Assembly (NCBI GenBank): GCA_937625935.1
Contig: OW569379.1
Location: 186,001-250,000 of the forward strand
Direction of reading: 5' to 3'
Source of the DNA: Tetramitus jugosus
Lineage: Eukaryota; Heterolobosea; Eutetramitea; Acrasida; Vahlkampfiidae
Length of the DNA: 64,000 nucleotides
How positions within the stretch are numbered: position 1 is the stretch's first letter; every line of letters begins with the position of its first letter. The notes under the pieces were generated by a model that was not told the origin of the DNA, searched no databases, and worked only from the letters and a program-made list of their open reading frames with translations. The position numbers and the translations under genes were made by a program. Positions 10,801-18,634 of the stretch are shown here, in pieces.

Positions 10801-12693
10801 ACTAATCTTGTGATAGATGCCAGAAAACACTTGACCACATGCCTTTTCAATCGTTTTAATAAAGTTTTGATTATGGTACTTCTCCTGTTTGGTCGGTAAA
10901 ATATCCTTCATCAAATTCTCAAGCTCGTACTTTAAGCAGTATTGACTCGTATTCAAAAATCTAGCATAGGAGGTCTGTGATCGAGTAATGAGTGAAATCT
11001 TCTGGGGACTGCTAATCGTGGGCAGTTTACATGTTTGCTCAATCTGCGACTTTAGTCTCTCGCACTCTTGCAGTATCACATAGGTCAACTCGGGATTCGA
11101 CATTACATTCATGAACAAAAGAAAATTAAAGATTGTAAACTCCTCGTATAACACACTATGGTTCGCCTCTCCAATCTTGTTTGATAACATGTGAATCGAT
11201 GATTCACTGTCGCTCACTTCCATCTCCGCTTCTCCTCCATATAAAATCTGCGATAAATCATAAGCCATTTTTTCGTGTTGATCTGGATGATATGAAAACG
11301 CAAAGGACAATATCGTTCTTCTGTGTTTTGAAATATTGATCATTACACTCTTCCATGTGCTCGTATCTCGACTACTCTTCTTTGTCTTTTTTCTCTTCTT
11401 CTTCTTAATGTCAATTGGATCACCAGCAGTTACTGGCTCACAACTCGTATTTGATACAATGGAGCTACAATCATCCACAATTGAACTTGTCTCTTCGGAA
11501 CAAATTACACCTTCACTAATGTAATGATCAATGACACTGTCGTCACCAGTTTGCATCATATTCAAGAGAAGAGGTACACCCGTACCATCGACACGCTCCT
11601 GATTCTCCACATGCACTTGCGAATGATGATAATGTTGAACCACAATCTCTCCTTCCTCTCCTCTTTCTTGAAGCTGTAGTAGCTGTTGTTGTAGAGACTG
11701 TAATGGTTGTTGGATTGTCTCCTTGTCACACAACGCATCAATCGATGACAATGTGGGTTGCGCATGACTCTTATTAGTCTTTCTTCTCTTCTTCTTCTTG
11801 GTTTGTGCCTTCTTGACAATCTTTGTGTGCTTAATCTTGTGAAAGATTGGATTCTTCTCCAATGGAGCAAAACAAATCTCTTTTGAGTCGACCAATGATT
11901 GTGCCACACTTGCATCTTCAAATCGAATCACAACAGATGCCTTTGTGCTGTCTTCCATGTACAGATTGGCTTTGATCACACGACCAAAGTTTTTCATGAA
12001 ATATTTTTGAAGAAATTTTCGATTGTACTTTGCTGCATTCACATGCAGAATACAAATCTCGTTCAATCGAACATCGCCATAATTGTCACCTGCATTCGAT
12101 GATTGACAACTCTTTGTGTCATCTTCATCTTCATCGTCACTATCATCAAGTTGGTCCACTTCTTGCTCATGTGCTTCATTGTCATGCATGTGCATTTCAT
12201 GTGCTTCTTCTTCAGAAGATGCTTGTGGTTTTTCATGAATCATGGTATTTTGATCATGATTCTCACCATTATGAGTCTGAGTATTATTATTGTTATTATT
12301 AATGTGATGAATATTGTGTATATTTGAATCATCGTGATTTTTGGATGATGAGGCAGATTCATGCGTATTCGAATCAATTTCAATTGATTTTGAAGCAGAG
12401 TGATTCTTTTTCTTGGCTCCTCTTCTTCTTCTTTTTTGTTTGTGCTGTTGAGATTGTTGATTTTCCTCCATTTCGACTTCTCCTCCGTTCTTTGCTTGGA
12501 CGTGTTGTTGTTGATCTTGATGATGATGGTCGTCATGATTATTGGTAGTAGTGGTCGATGGATGATCACAGATACCATTGTTCACCATCACAGCATGATG
12601 ATGCTTGTGATGAGAAATCACCGAATGACTGTTTTGCGCAGTGTAATTCGGTGTGATACTATAGTCACCTTGTCCCTCATTTCCAATAATCAT
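7885..12693 (-). CDS. Cid1/TUTase-type nucleotidyltransferase fused to a catalytically degenerate DIS3L2-like module
   Basis: A single 1602-aa intronless frame. Residues 1-200 are low complexity, with poly-H/N and K/R-rich stretches. About 210-285 looks RRM-like. A pol-beta nucleotidyltransferase core follows: GSSANGFSMRGSDIDLAL with Asp646 and Asp648, the third carboxylate in ECDICV (Asp701), LSSYSYVLMV, and a PAP-associated IIDPFEYQRDLG near 865. From about 905 the order matches DIS3L2/RNase II: cold-shock-like GVLSIESLDPVRAFVK with LNRALHTDYV, a second OB-like region near 1020-1090, an RNB-like region from about 1137 (RPIFSICSS, IYVYLPDIYSY, LASLCNFETGQERN, FFTYIRSS, TNPSLSFPHLYAHKLL) and an S1-like tail to 1600. 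In active RNB enzymes the first block reads IDP then DxDD; here it is SICSS with no aspartate cluster, and RRYAD has become LSFPH. Tailing activity looks intact and exonuclease activity lost. UTP versus ATP choice cannot be told. Confidence 0.88.
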   Translation of the reverse strand: MIIGNEGQGDYSITPNYTAQNSHSVISHHKHHHAVMVNNGICDHPSTTTTNNHDDHHHQDQQQHVQAKNGGEVEMEENQQSQQHKQKRRRRGAKKKNHSASKSIEIDSNTHESASSSKNHDDSNIHNIHHINNNNNNTQTHNGENHDQNTMIHEKPQASSEEEAHEMHMHDNEAHEQEVDQLDDSDDEDEDDTKSCQSSNAGDNYGDVRLNEICILHVNAAKYNRKFLQKYFMKNFGRVIKANLYMEDSTKASVVIRFEDASVAQSLVDSKEICFAPLEKNPIFHKIKHTKIVKKAQTKKKKRRKTNKSHAQPTLSSIDALCDKETIQQPLQSLQQQLLQLQERGEEGEIVVQHYHHSQVHVENQERVDGTGVPLLLNMMQTGDDSVIDHYISEGVICSEETSSIVDDCSSIVSNTSCEPVTAGDPIDIKKKKRKKTKKSSRDTSTWKSVMINISKHRRTILSFAFSYHPDQHEKMAYDLSQILYGGEAEMEVSDSESSIHMLSNKIGEANHSVLYEEFTIFNFLLFMNVMSNPELTYVILQECERLKSQIEQTCKLPTISSPQKISLITRSQTSYARFLNTSQYCLKYELENLMKDILPTKQEKYHNQNFIKTIEKACGQVFSGIYHKISPYGSSANGFSMRGSDIDLALNFDESSQVGDASTVLSKLKKKLLSDGIHGAKVIGQRLPILKIHHFNVECDICVNNYFAVVNTQFLLTFSKLDKMLKEVVHMIKYWAKNVGINESAYGTLSSYSYVLMVIFYFQNIGRLPSLHKLLDHPYVVGSDIANQELVLGNDCRYVSNVATVKRIMNSEMVRNNSTGTDLVIGFFSFYKQFDFNKHTICLKSGTPIEKKTWSKDILISIIDPFEYQRDLGCVIASRRKAENIIGEISEAANILSSGGIMQDVIEASIARQFAFAAKQLDKSGTFRRYPSPQVLEKLKNNKNFAAGVLSIESLDPVRAFVKLDTTGDVIAISTIGALNRALHTDYVFIKKNTATHGQIVTILKKNSPKVFACVAEVHPDYVWMKPIDSRFPKMITTTLFFAKTINCKHKQALKYNGFVFACQMDSWKDNERYPQIHSLEVLGCALDPLTANRFMVFNESQYMSSDKSITQSAKMSREQYTEQRRPKSINSTHRPIFSICSSDSSTIAFSAEDRAESIHIYVYLPDIYSYCSNIDPNRLFAVNLGHSVLSIVDPKLASLCNFETGQERNAICVSWQIDKNTLNVSNSQVFFTYIRSSCSLRMGQLQKILNGQSCAEHAHFEGMIHTMRQVVRSYISLTQPLSQFRFVFSSFTGIPLDIENCRDAQEMVRMYELATSRVLLGCLDGFSKKKYFGSGANFNSNNEQLELISSQLKHLSCVYPNLPIHHRLLSQIGSLEDGPRKQCAEYRANQGFSSQMQWRFSNVAQSLQFEFTNPSLSFPHLYAHKLLESFCLNGPEKEWTVERGDIDSKLDELNQWLPETLRIEQQAYYHNLSSFLLHHSKLEHRTVNAVVIDGVVSPMMELALFLPRYGIEVKCHLTRLQPCPSSIELDEHERTTKLNYFADTSSDEELGCDALGFGRNEDVSVELKPFSVIKVELTVDMRYYPQELFVRKISCDDDDT

Positions 12694-13850
12694 TATATGT
12701 TTTTTATTGTTGGTATTGTTATTATTATAAGAGTATAATTATTGATGTTGCTGTTGTTGCAATGATGAATTATTTTTTTAGTTGTTTTTTTGAGTAATTT
12801 TTTTTTTGTTGTGTAATGAGAGCACCAAGCTTAGTGGGGGGAGGTGGCGTATGTACAAAGTATGGTTGGTTTTGTGTGTGTGGGTGGTAGTGGTGGTGCT
12901 AGAGCGATTGGTGGGCTAATAATATGGACATAGAGTTGGTACGATGTTGATTGTGACAGGCAGCTGCTTAAAGGAGTGAAACTAAAACTTTAGCTTTTTG
13001 TTTTGGTGATTGTTGGTTGATGTTGTTTGTTTGATTGGTGTGGTGGTGGTCAATGTGGACTGTGTGTGCGGTTGTCGGATAGGCAGAGTCGTTTTTTGTT
13101 GTGTGATTCGTCGGTGTGCGTGTGAGCGAGTTGGTGGTCCAAGAAAAAAAGTAGTTCGATTGTGATTTTGATTGTTCAAAGAGGCTGCTTTTTCCAAGAA
13201 GAAAAGGATGAAGGCGCTGTTTTTGTTGCAGGATCGGAGTTTGTTAGAAAAAATCAGGTTAATTTTGGTATTGACTGCGGATACAACCCATCGGAAAGAG
13301 AATTTCGTGAGATAAATCGTAGAAGCAGCTCGCGGGTGTTGGAGGAGTAACCTGGACAACCCACACACCCGAAAAGCAGAAAATTTCCAAACACCAATTA
13401 AAAAAACAAGACTCTCACTCTCATTTGCCTTCTGGTCATAGATGACTCGATTGAATAAAGGGCCGTGATGCCTTCCATTCAGAAAACTGTGTAGTGCTTT
13501 GGACACCACAATTGTCTCGCTTTTTTTTTGCCCAAACAGGTAAGTCTTTCACTGTTTTTGGTGTAATTCATTTTTTTATTATTTACAAGATGTCAGACAG
13601 TGTGCTAACAACTCTTGTCATACTTTTTTTCAACAAGTGAACGATCCAAGATCTTGGTTCTCATTGGCTAGCCCATCATCCATGTCAGTTTCTCTACCAC
13701 CCAAAAACAAGGTGATTACTCGCTTCCCAAGGATGTCCCTCCATCTGGAGAGAGAGAGCACAAAGAGACACCATTCTCTCGTGGTTTATCTCAATCAAAT
13801 TGAGGAGATTGTTGATGATTTTTTTCCCATATCAGTCGTAGTCAGGCAAT
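12694..13850. other. Intergenic 1.16 kb, probable long leader of the TUTase fusion
   Basis: A T/G-rich stretch between the 5' end of the minus-strand TUTase fusion and the 3' end of FZR1. Short open frames on both strands (12982-13509 minus, 13162-13350 plus, 13637-13900 plus) lack domains and have simple-sequence composition, so none is called. A good plus-strand donor string (AACAGGTAAGTC, about 13536) is followed by a pyrimidine-rich AACAAG acceptor-like site near 13640. That would fit a spliced noncoding or leader transcript on the plus strand, but no coding sequence supports it. Confidence 0.4.
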
Positions 13851-16301
13851 CTATCGAATGTCCATGGTCAGTGGTGATGATCTCGTTCTGTTCCGAGTAG
13901 GTGGAAAAATGTTCCATAGCTGCAATGTCTCATCTCCTGCTCCAGTGACAATATTTTGTCCATCTGGTGAAGCAGCCAAGTAGAGCACTCTTGTTGAGTG
14001 ACCAGTCAGTGTTGCAATAGGAGTCATTGTTGGATACTTCCACACGTAGATTTGATTGAGAGAGAAACCGTGTGTTGATACAATCTCATTCACGTTCTCA
14101 CTCCACATCAAGTTGCACACTTGCGATCCAGTATTTACAAAGGAGAGTGGAGTTTGAGACACGGTGTTCCAGAACCGTATGCACTTGTCATTGGTTCCTC
14201 CACCACTCACAAGCAAACCATGCTGATGAGGTGACCACGCAATCGCTTTGACTGCAGCCATGTGCTGAGTGAATTGAATCACAGGAGCTGAGCTGGAGTG
14301 TGTTGGCTGCCATACATTGAGCAAATTGTCGTTGCCTCCACTTGCTAGTTCCTTTCCATCTGGGGACCACTTGAGACCGCACACCTCTTGTGTGTGGGAC
14401 AGCAGTTTGGCAATGTGTGAATCATTGGCTCGGACATCATGGTGGATAATGTGCTTGTCTCTGCTACCACTACTCAGTGTGGCAGTGCCGTTCCAGCTAA
14501 TGCATGCAACGCGTTGTGAGTGACCAGTGAGACTTCGAATCTTCGTTGCAGTGTTCACGTCCCAGATGTGCACTAGGCCCCGGTCATCACCAACTGCAAG
14601 CTGATTACCAGTTCCTATCCATGAGACGGATGTGATGGAGTCACCACCATTTAGATTGTTGGTGTCGTTGCAGAGCTTGGTGACTGCACCAGTGGACGCA
14701 TTCCACAAGTATACGATATTTTGCAGTCCGACAGCGACCATGTTCGTTGTTCCCCAGTCCACAAGGTTCAGGTAATAGTCATCAGATAGGCCAGGTGCAT
14801 CCAATATCTTGTATGGCTTTGTGGCAATCTTGCGTTGTGGTTGAGGCCGAGGGAACAAGGTATTCGACCTTAGAGAAATCATGGGACTAGCATGTATCGC
14901 ATCACTAAAAGTATGTCTGTGCGAGGAACCATTGGGAGAGGATTCATAACGAAAAATTCCGCTCTTTTCTGACTGCGTGGGCAACAATTCTCGTCTCAAT
15001 AACTCTTCATACAAATTTGAGTCTCCTCCGATTCCAACAGTAAACGATTCATGATCTTCATCAGTTTCTTGATCTTCTCTTGTTTCTTCATCACCTTCTG
15101 ATTCGCTACCTTCATCATAACCATCTTCATCTTCTTCTGCCTCACGACCGAACTGTTCCTCATGATTACCATCTTCACTCACAGAGAAAGAGTGATTGGT
15201 AGTAGATAGAGATGCATTCCCATCCTCTGGTGGGCCTTCTCTGTTGGGGAGAAAAATGGGCGACATGTACTCGTTCATGAAAATGGAACTGTTTGAGGAG
15301 GATGAGAAGGATATCGAGGAGTTGGATGAGGAAGAGGAGGAGGAGGAGGATGAAGATAGCATGGATGTGGAGAGAGAAGTAGAATAACGACTAATGTCAG
15401 CTGTTCTATCATTATTCACAGATGACACATCGGGCAGAGTGGATTCAGAGACATCATCGTACGAACGGCTTGCATCTCTATATTGATTGTACTGTCTAAA
15501 TCTCCTGATTCTTCGACTGCGAGGTCTTGACGTCCGTCGAATTCCATTCCTAATCCATGAGGTATCAAAGCTCATTGACGATGAGGATGGATATGTAATC
15601 ATGGGAGAGATTCGTTTTCCGGTTTGGTGAAGAGAGTTGTACGATTGGAGGAATACGCTGTTGGTTGATCTCTTGGAGGGCATTGGAGAATGGAAACCAT
15701 GTTCCAAGTCGGATGACTCGCGATTGGGTATGTATCTACAGGATATCTCGGAAGAGCTTGAGCGTGCGTGCTTCTTTGATGATGATGGTGGAGTTTTTGG
15801 AGGTCTCAAATGCGATGACGGATGAACCAGGAGAGAGGAGGGAGAAGTGGAAGTAGTGCCATGGCTACTGTTGTTGCTGTTGTCAACATTTGAGGTGCCA
15901 CCAATACTCGTTGTTGTTGTTGCTGTTGTTGAAAAATCTGATAGTGATGACTTTGTGGGCAGTAATCGCTGGGAGGAGAGATCAAAGTGAGACTGCTGCT
16001 CTCCTCCTCCTCCTCCACTACTACTACTACTACTACCATCACCATTATTACTTGAACCTACATTGAAATGCAGATGATGATTTTGTTCCTTGTGAGTGAG
16101 ATGATCCAATGATTGGAACTCCAAGTGGGGAGAATGTAGAAACATGTTGAACAAATTGTCTGAAGAGATGTCATTGTTTTGTATCGTGTGTTGTGATTGT
16201 TGTTGTGGTTGTTGCTTGTTTCGGTTTTGAGGTGATCGCTTATAGAGCCTCAGTGGAGATTTGGGAGACTTTCGTAGTTTTTCAGCATATTGTGAGTCCA
16301 T
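13851..16301 (-). CDS. FZR1: CDH1/Fizzy-related APC/C activator
   Basis: WD40 co-activator and substrate receptor of the anaphase-promoting complex. The 816-aa protein is longer than usual (~500 aa) because of N-terminal serine, glycine and acidic low-complexity tracts. The C-box appears as CRYIPNR near residue 185. The KSPKSPLR-type N-terminus suggests CDK control sites. The C-terminal propeller starts near 490 with KILDAPGLSDDYYLNLVDW, the signature of CDC20/CDH1 proteins. It runs through seven blades and ends in TLQLWNIF. The final two residues are Ile-Arg, the conserved IR tail that docks onto APC3. LSDDYYLN with the long extension favours CDH1/FZR1 over CDC20, but the paralogue call is an inference. 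A weak E2F-like TTGGCGC lies about 100 bp upstream. Confidence 0.92.
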   Translation of the reverse strand: MDSQYAEKLRKSPKSPLRLYKRSPQNRNKQQPQQQSQHTIQNNDISSDNLFNMFLHSPHLEFQSLDHLTHKEQNHHLHFNVGSSNNGDGSSSSSSGGGGGEQQSHFDLSSQRLLPTKSSLSDFSTTATTTTSIGGTSNVDNSNNSSHGTTSTSPSSLLVHPSSHLRPPKTPPSSSKKHARSSSSEISCRYIPNRESSDLEHGFHSPMPSKRSTNSVFLQSYNSLHQTGKRISPMITYPSSSSMSFDTSWIRNGIRRTSRPRSRRIRRFRQYNQYRDASRSYDDVSESTLPDVSSVNNDRTADISRYSTSLSTSMLSSSSSSSSSSSNSSISFSSSSNSSIFMNEYMSPIFLPNREGPPEDGNASLSTTNHSFSVSEDGNHEEQFGREAEEDEDGYDEGSESEGDEETREDQETDEDHESFTVGIGGDSNLYEELLRRELLPTQSEKSGIFRYESSPNGSSHRHTFSDAIHASPMISLRSNTLFPRPQPQRKIATKPYKILDAPGLSDDYYLNLVDWGTTNMVAVGLQNIVYLWNASTGAVTKLCNDTNNLNGGDSITSVSWIGTGNQLAVGDDRGLVHIWDVNTATKIRSLTGHSQRVACISWNGTATLSSGSRDKHIIHHDVRANDSHIAKLLSHTQEVCGLKWSPDGKELASGGNDNLLNVWQPTHSSSAPVIQFTQHMAAVKAIAWSPHQHGLLVSGGGTNDKCIRFWNTVSQTPLSFVNTGSQVCNLMWSENVNEIVSTHGFSLNQIYVWKYPTMTPIATLTGHSTRVLYLAASPDGQNIVTGAGDETLQLWNIFPPTRNRTRSSPLTMDIR

Positions 16302-17105
16302 TTTGGGTGATCAATAGAAAGTAGTTGAATGAGTGAATTTGACAATATGTTTGTTTGTTTGGAGGTAGGTGGTTAAAAGGTAGAAAGGTGGAAGGTGTTG
16401 GCGCTTCTTCTCTCAGTAAAGTGCTTAAAAATGGAATAAACTAGTAGTAGTAAGTGCGCACAAAATCGGATGAATCACACTAGCGGTTTGTAGCAAATAT
16501 TTTCAGTTTAAACTTCAAAAGAGAGAAAAATATTGGATACAAATTTTGTGTTCGATCTCAGCACTCTTGTTTTTCAAGCTTGAGATTGTGGATAGTAGTA
16601 ATGTGGAATTGTTGCACGTGAGGGAAAGTATCAAGGAGAAGTGGAGCTCTTCAATAGTTGGTAATAAGATTCACTTCCAATAAAATGTTCAAAATTGTTG
16701 AGATTGGGTGAGCTTTGAAGAGTTGTGTGGTGGCGGTTATGGATGATCAAAAGTGTAGTGAGAGGAAAGAGAGAAAAATGGGAGTTGAATCGAGTGGTTG
16801 TTGTAGAGTGATGTTGTGTTTTTAAATGCGGTTGTGACGTTGTTGCTGTGATGTGAGATTTGTGGGTTCTTCAAGAACAAGAACGCTTTGCACTTTTTGT
16901 TGCTAAAAAAAATATACATGGGTCGTGCAAACCGATAGTGGTCTCCGCGATGGTGAAATGGCCCAAGATGATATCGTCGACACCAAAAACGTTCCATGCG
17001 GCAGAAAAGGGCCATAGAAAATCAACCATCATGGGAGGTAGGTATTACAATTTTTTGGCGGACAAAATAATTTTCTGTAATTCAGTAAGGCAGCAAACAG
17101 GTTGA
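16302..17105. other. Intergenic 0.8 kb between divergent FZR1 and the PH-like gene
   Basis: Shared upstream region of two divergent genes. A possible 48-bp leader intron (donor GTAGGT at 17038, acceptor TTCAG at 17085) would lie just before the plus-strand gene. It encloses TTTTTTGGCGGA (17051-17062), an E2F-like string. Open frames here (16737-17015 minus, 16860-17105 plus) show no domain and end at ordinary stops, so they are not called. Confidence 0.4.
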
Positions 17106-18407
17106 ATGAGGTTGTTCAGGAAGATTGCACACAAGGAGTCCAGCAGTGGAGGTAGCTCTCCCACTAATAGTACTCAAACCCCTACAGTTTCAATATTTCA
17201 GGAGAGCTCTCCTGTGGAGGTAGGGACACACTCCCCAAGGATGAGAAAGTTTGATACTCCCTCCGTTGCTCTGCAAGATGTAGAAGCAATAGATGATAGA
17301 GATCCTTCATTCGATCAGTTGATTCATAACAAGGAACCGAGGTTGAACTACTCGAGAGAAGGTCAACCCCTTGACCCGACACTTGATCTTTTGGAGGGTC
17401 GTGATACGTATGTGACCAGCGGACAATTTATAAAAGTGAAAGATGAGATGAGAGAAGGAGTTCAATCTTGTGAAGCCGTACTCTTGTTTTGCAAAGAGTG
17501 TATTATCAATGTCAAAATGCCCAACAATTTAAGGAAGATCAAACATGAGAATGATCATCCTACAAAACTGAACAACCAAACTGTGGTTATGGATGATTAT
17601 GGAGCTGGTAATGGTTCATTTGGAGACACCTTTGCTGCCAGGAGAAGAACTCTATCAATGGCAACTCCTCATGTGCAACCAGTGATGAGAGGCAGTGGGA
17701 ATCTGAGAATCAATGCAAGTGTCATGCAAGGATATAGCGGAATAACAGCCAGAAAGAGATGTTCTGTTGGTTGGAGGCTTTCATACATGTCTATTCATAG
17801 TATAGAAGCCTCTCTGCGCTTCAACAATATGTTTACTCTGTGGTTTTATGATGAGAAGAAGAATAGAAATGGTTCAAATCAGGACAGTAATTTATTCTCT
17901 CGTACATATGAATGTGAGGATAGAGAAGACAGGGACGAATGGGTTTCGTTGATTGATAGGTTGATGCAGGAGTACTACCAGAGATTCTTAGAGAAACAAA
18001 TCATTCCTGCACCAGAGGTTTATCAATTCCACTGTTGGGTCCAAAAATCGAAGAAGAAGCTCAAGAATCCCTTTCGCTTGTTAATTTTCTCCAATGAGAA
18101 GATGTACATGATCAAAATGGTCATGGGAGAAGAGAATTTGAAGAATTCAAAGATTGATCTCGTGTATCCTCTGGAGTGTCTCGTATTGAAGAGGATGAGC
18201 AAAACTCCCCACGCAGTTTCACTACAGTTTGACAAAGCTGTTCTAACCAAACGCAAGTTGAAAATGACAATAGACCGGGTGGACTTCAAGTGCAAGGATG
18301 TTGTGGATATGACAAATTTCTTCAAGCAGATTGCGCTACTTTACTATAGGAAGACGAAGAGACTTCCCGAAGTCCAAAGGATAGACGAGGAATTGAAAAG
18401 CAAATAA
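17106..18407 (+). CDS. PH-like domain protein, function unknown
   Basis: A 433-aa protein with an S/T-P-rich N-terminus (about 1-90). Two segments follow that look like pleckstrin-homology folds. The first is near 105-300 and is interrupted by a low-complexity insert; it ends in a helix with DREDRDEWVSLIDRLMQEYYQRF. The second is near 305-425 and carries FRLLIFSNEKMYMIKM and a terminal helix VVDMTNFFKQIALLYY. The W in the closing helix and the alternating strand pattern are the evidence, and no signature motif fixes the family. The start is the ATG at 17106. An upstream leader intron is possible. Membrane or signalling-adaptor work is inferred only. It converges with the LRR/zinc-finger gene across the palindrome at 18484-18598. 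Confidence 0.7.
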   Translation: MRLFRKIAHKESSSGGSSPTNSTQTPTVSIFQESSPVEVGTHSPRMRKFDTPSVALQDVEAIDDRDPSFDQLIHNKEPRLNYSREGQPLDPTLDLLEGRDTYVTSGQFIKVKDEMREGVQSCEAVLLFCKECIINVKMPNNLRKIKHENDHPTKLNNQTVVMDDYGAGNGSFGDTFAARRRTLSMATPHVQPVMRGSGNLRINASVMQGYSGITARKRCSVGWRLSYMSIHSIEASLRFNNMFTLWFYDEKKNRNGSNQDSNLFSRTYECEDREDRDEWVSLIDRLMQEYYQRFLEKQIIPAPEVYQFHCWVQKSKKKLKNPFRLLIFSNEKMYMIKMVMGEENLKNSKIDLVYPLECLVLKRMSKTPHAVSLQFDKAVLTKRKLKMTIDRVDFKCKDVVDMTNFFKQIALLYYRKTKRLPEVQRIDEELKSK

Positions 18408-18483
18408 ATGTAAATGTAGTCCGATTCAAACATTCCCACCACATTATTAAGTTCTTACAAACAAATGTATAAGTCATGTATTC

Positions 18484-18598
18484 AACCCGCTTGTACTCAG
18501 TTTACCTGATGGTTCATTTAAGATGATTGTCAGTCGTATGACAGAATTCATGCCACTGACAATCATCTTAAATAGGATAAACTGAGTACAAGCGGGTT
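18484..18598. repeat. 115-bp long interrupted palindrome (hairpin/MITE-like)
   Basis: The outer arms 18484-18504 and 18578-18598 are perfect 21-nt reverse complements (AACCCGCTTGTACTCAGTTTA on the left). The inner arms 18516-18534 and 18555-18573 are perfect 19-nt reverse complements (ATTTAAGATGATTGTCAGT on the left). The loop is 20 nt, and asymmetric spacers of 11 and 4 nt form an internal bulge. It sits alone between two convergent 3' ends. It could be a small foldback/MITE element, or a hairpin shared by two 3' UTRs. No clear target-site duplication is visible. Confidence 0.9.
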
Positions 18599-18634
18599 AA
18601 TTACAACAAACAATATACGTCCGTTTGTACGTTC

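Noticed and set aside
12982-13509. 175-codon minus-strand open frame
   Set aside because: Simple T/P/Q/N composition at the C-terminal end, no domain, and it lies in the T/G-rich leader region; read as chance.
13637-13900. 87-codon plus-strand frame overlapping the FZR1 3' end
   Set aside because: Overlaps a well-supported gene antisense and has no domain.
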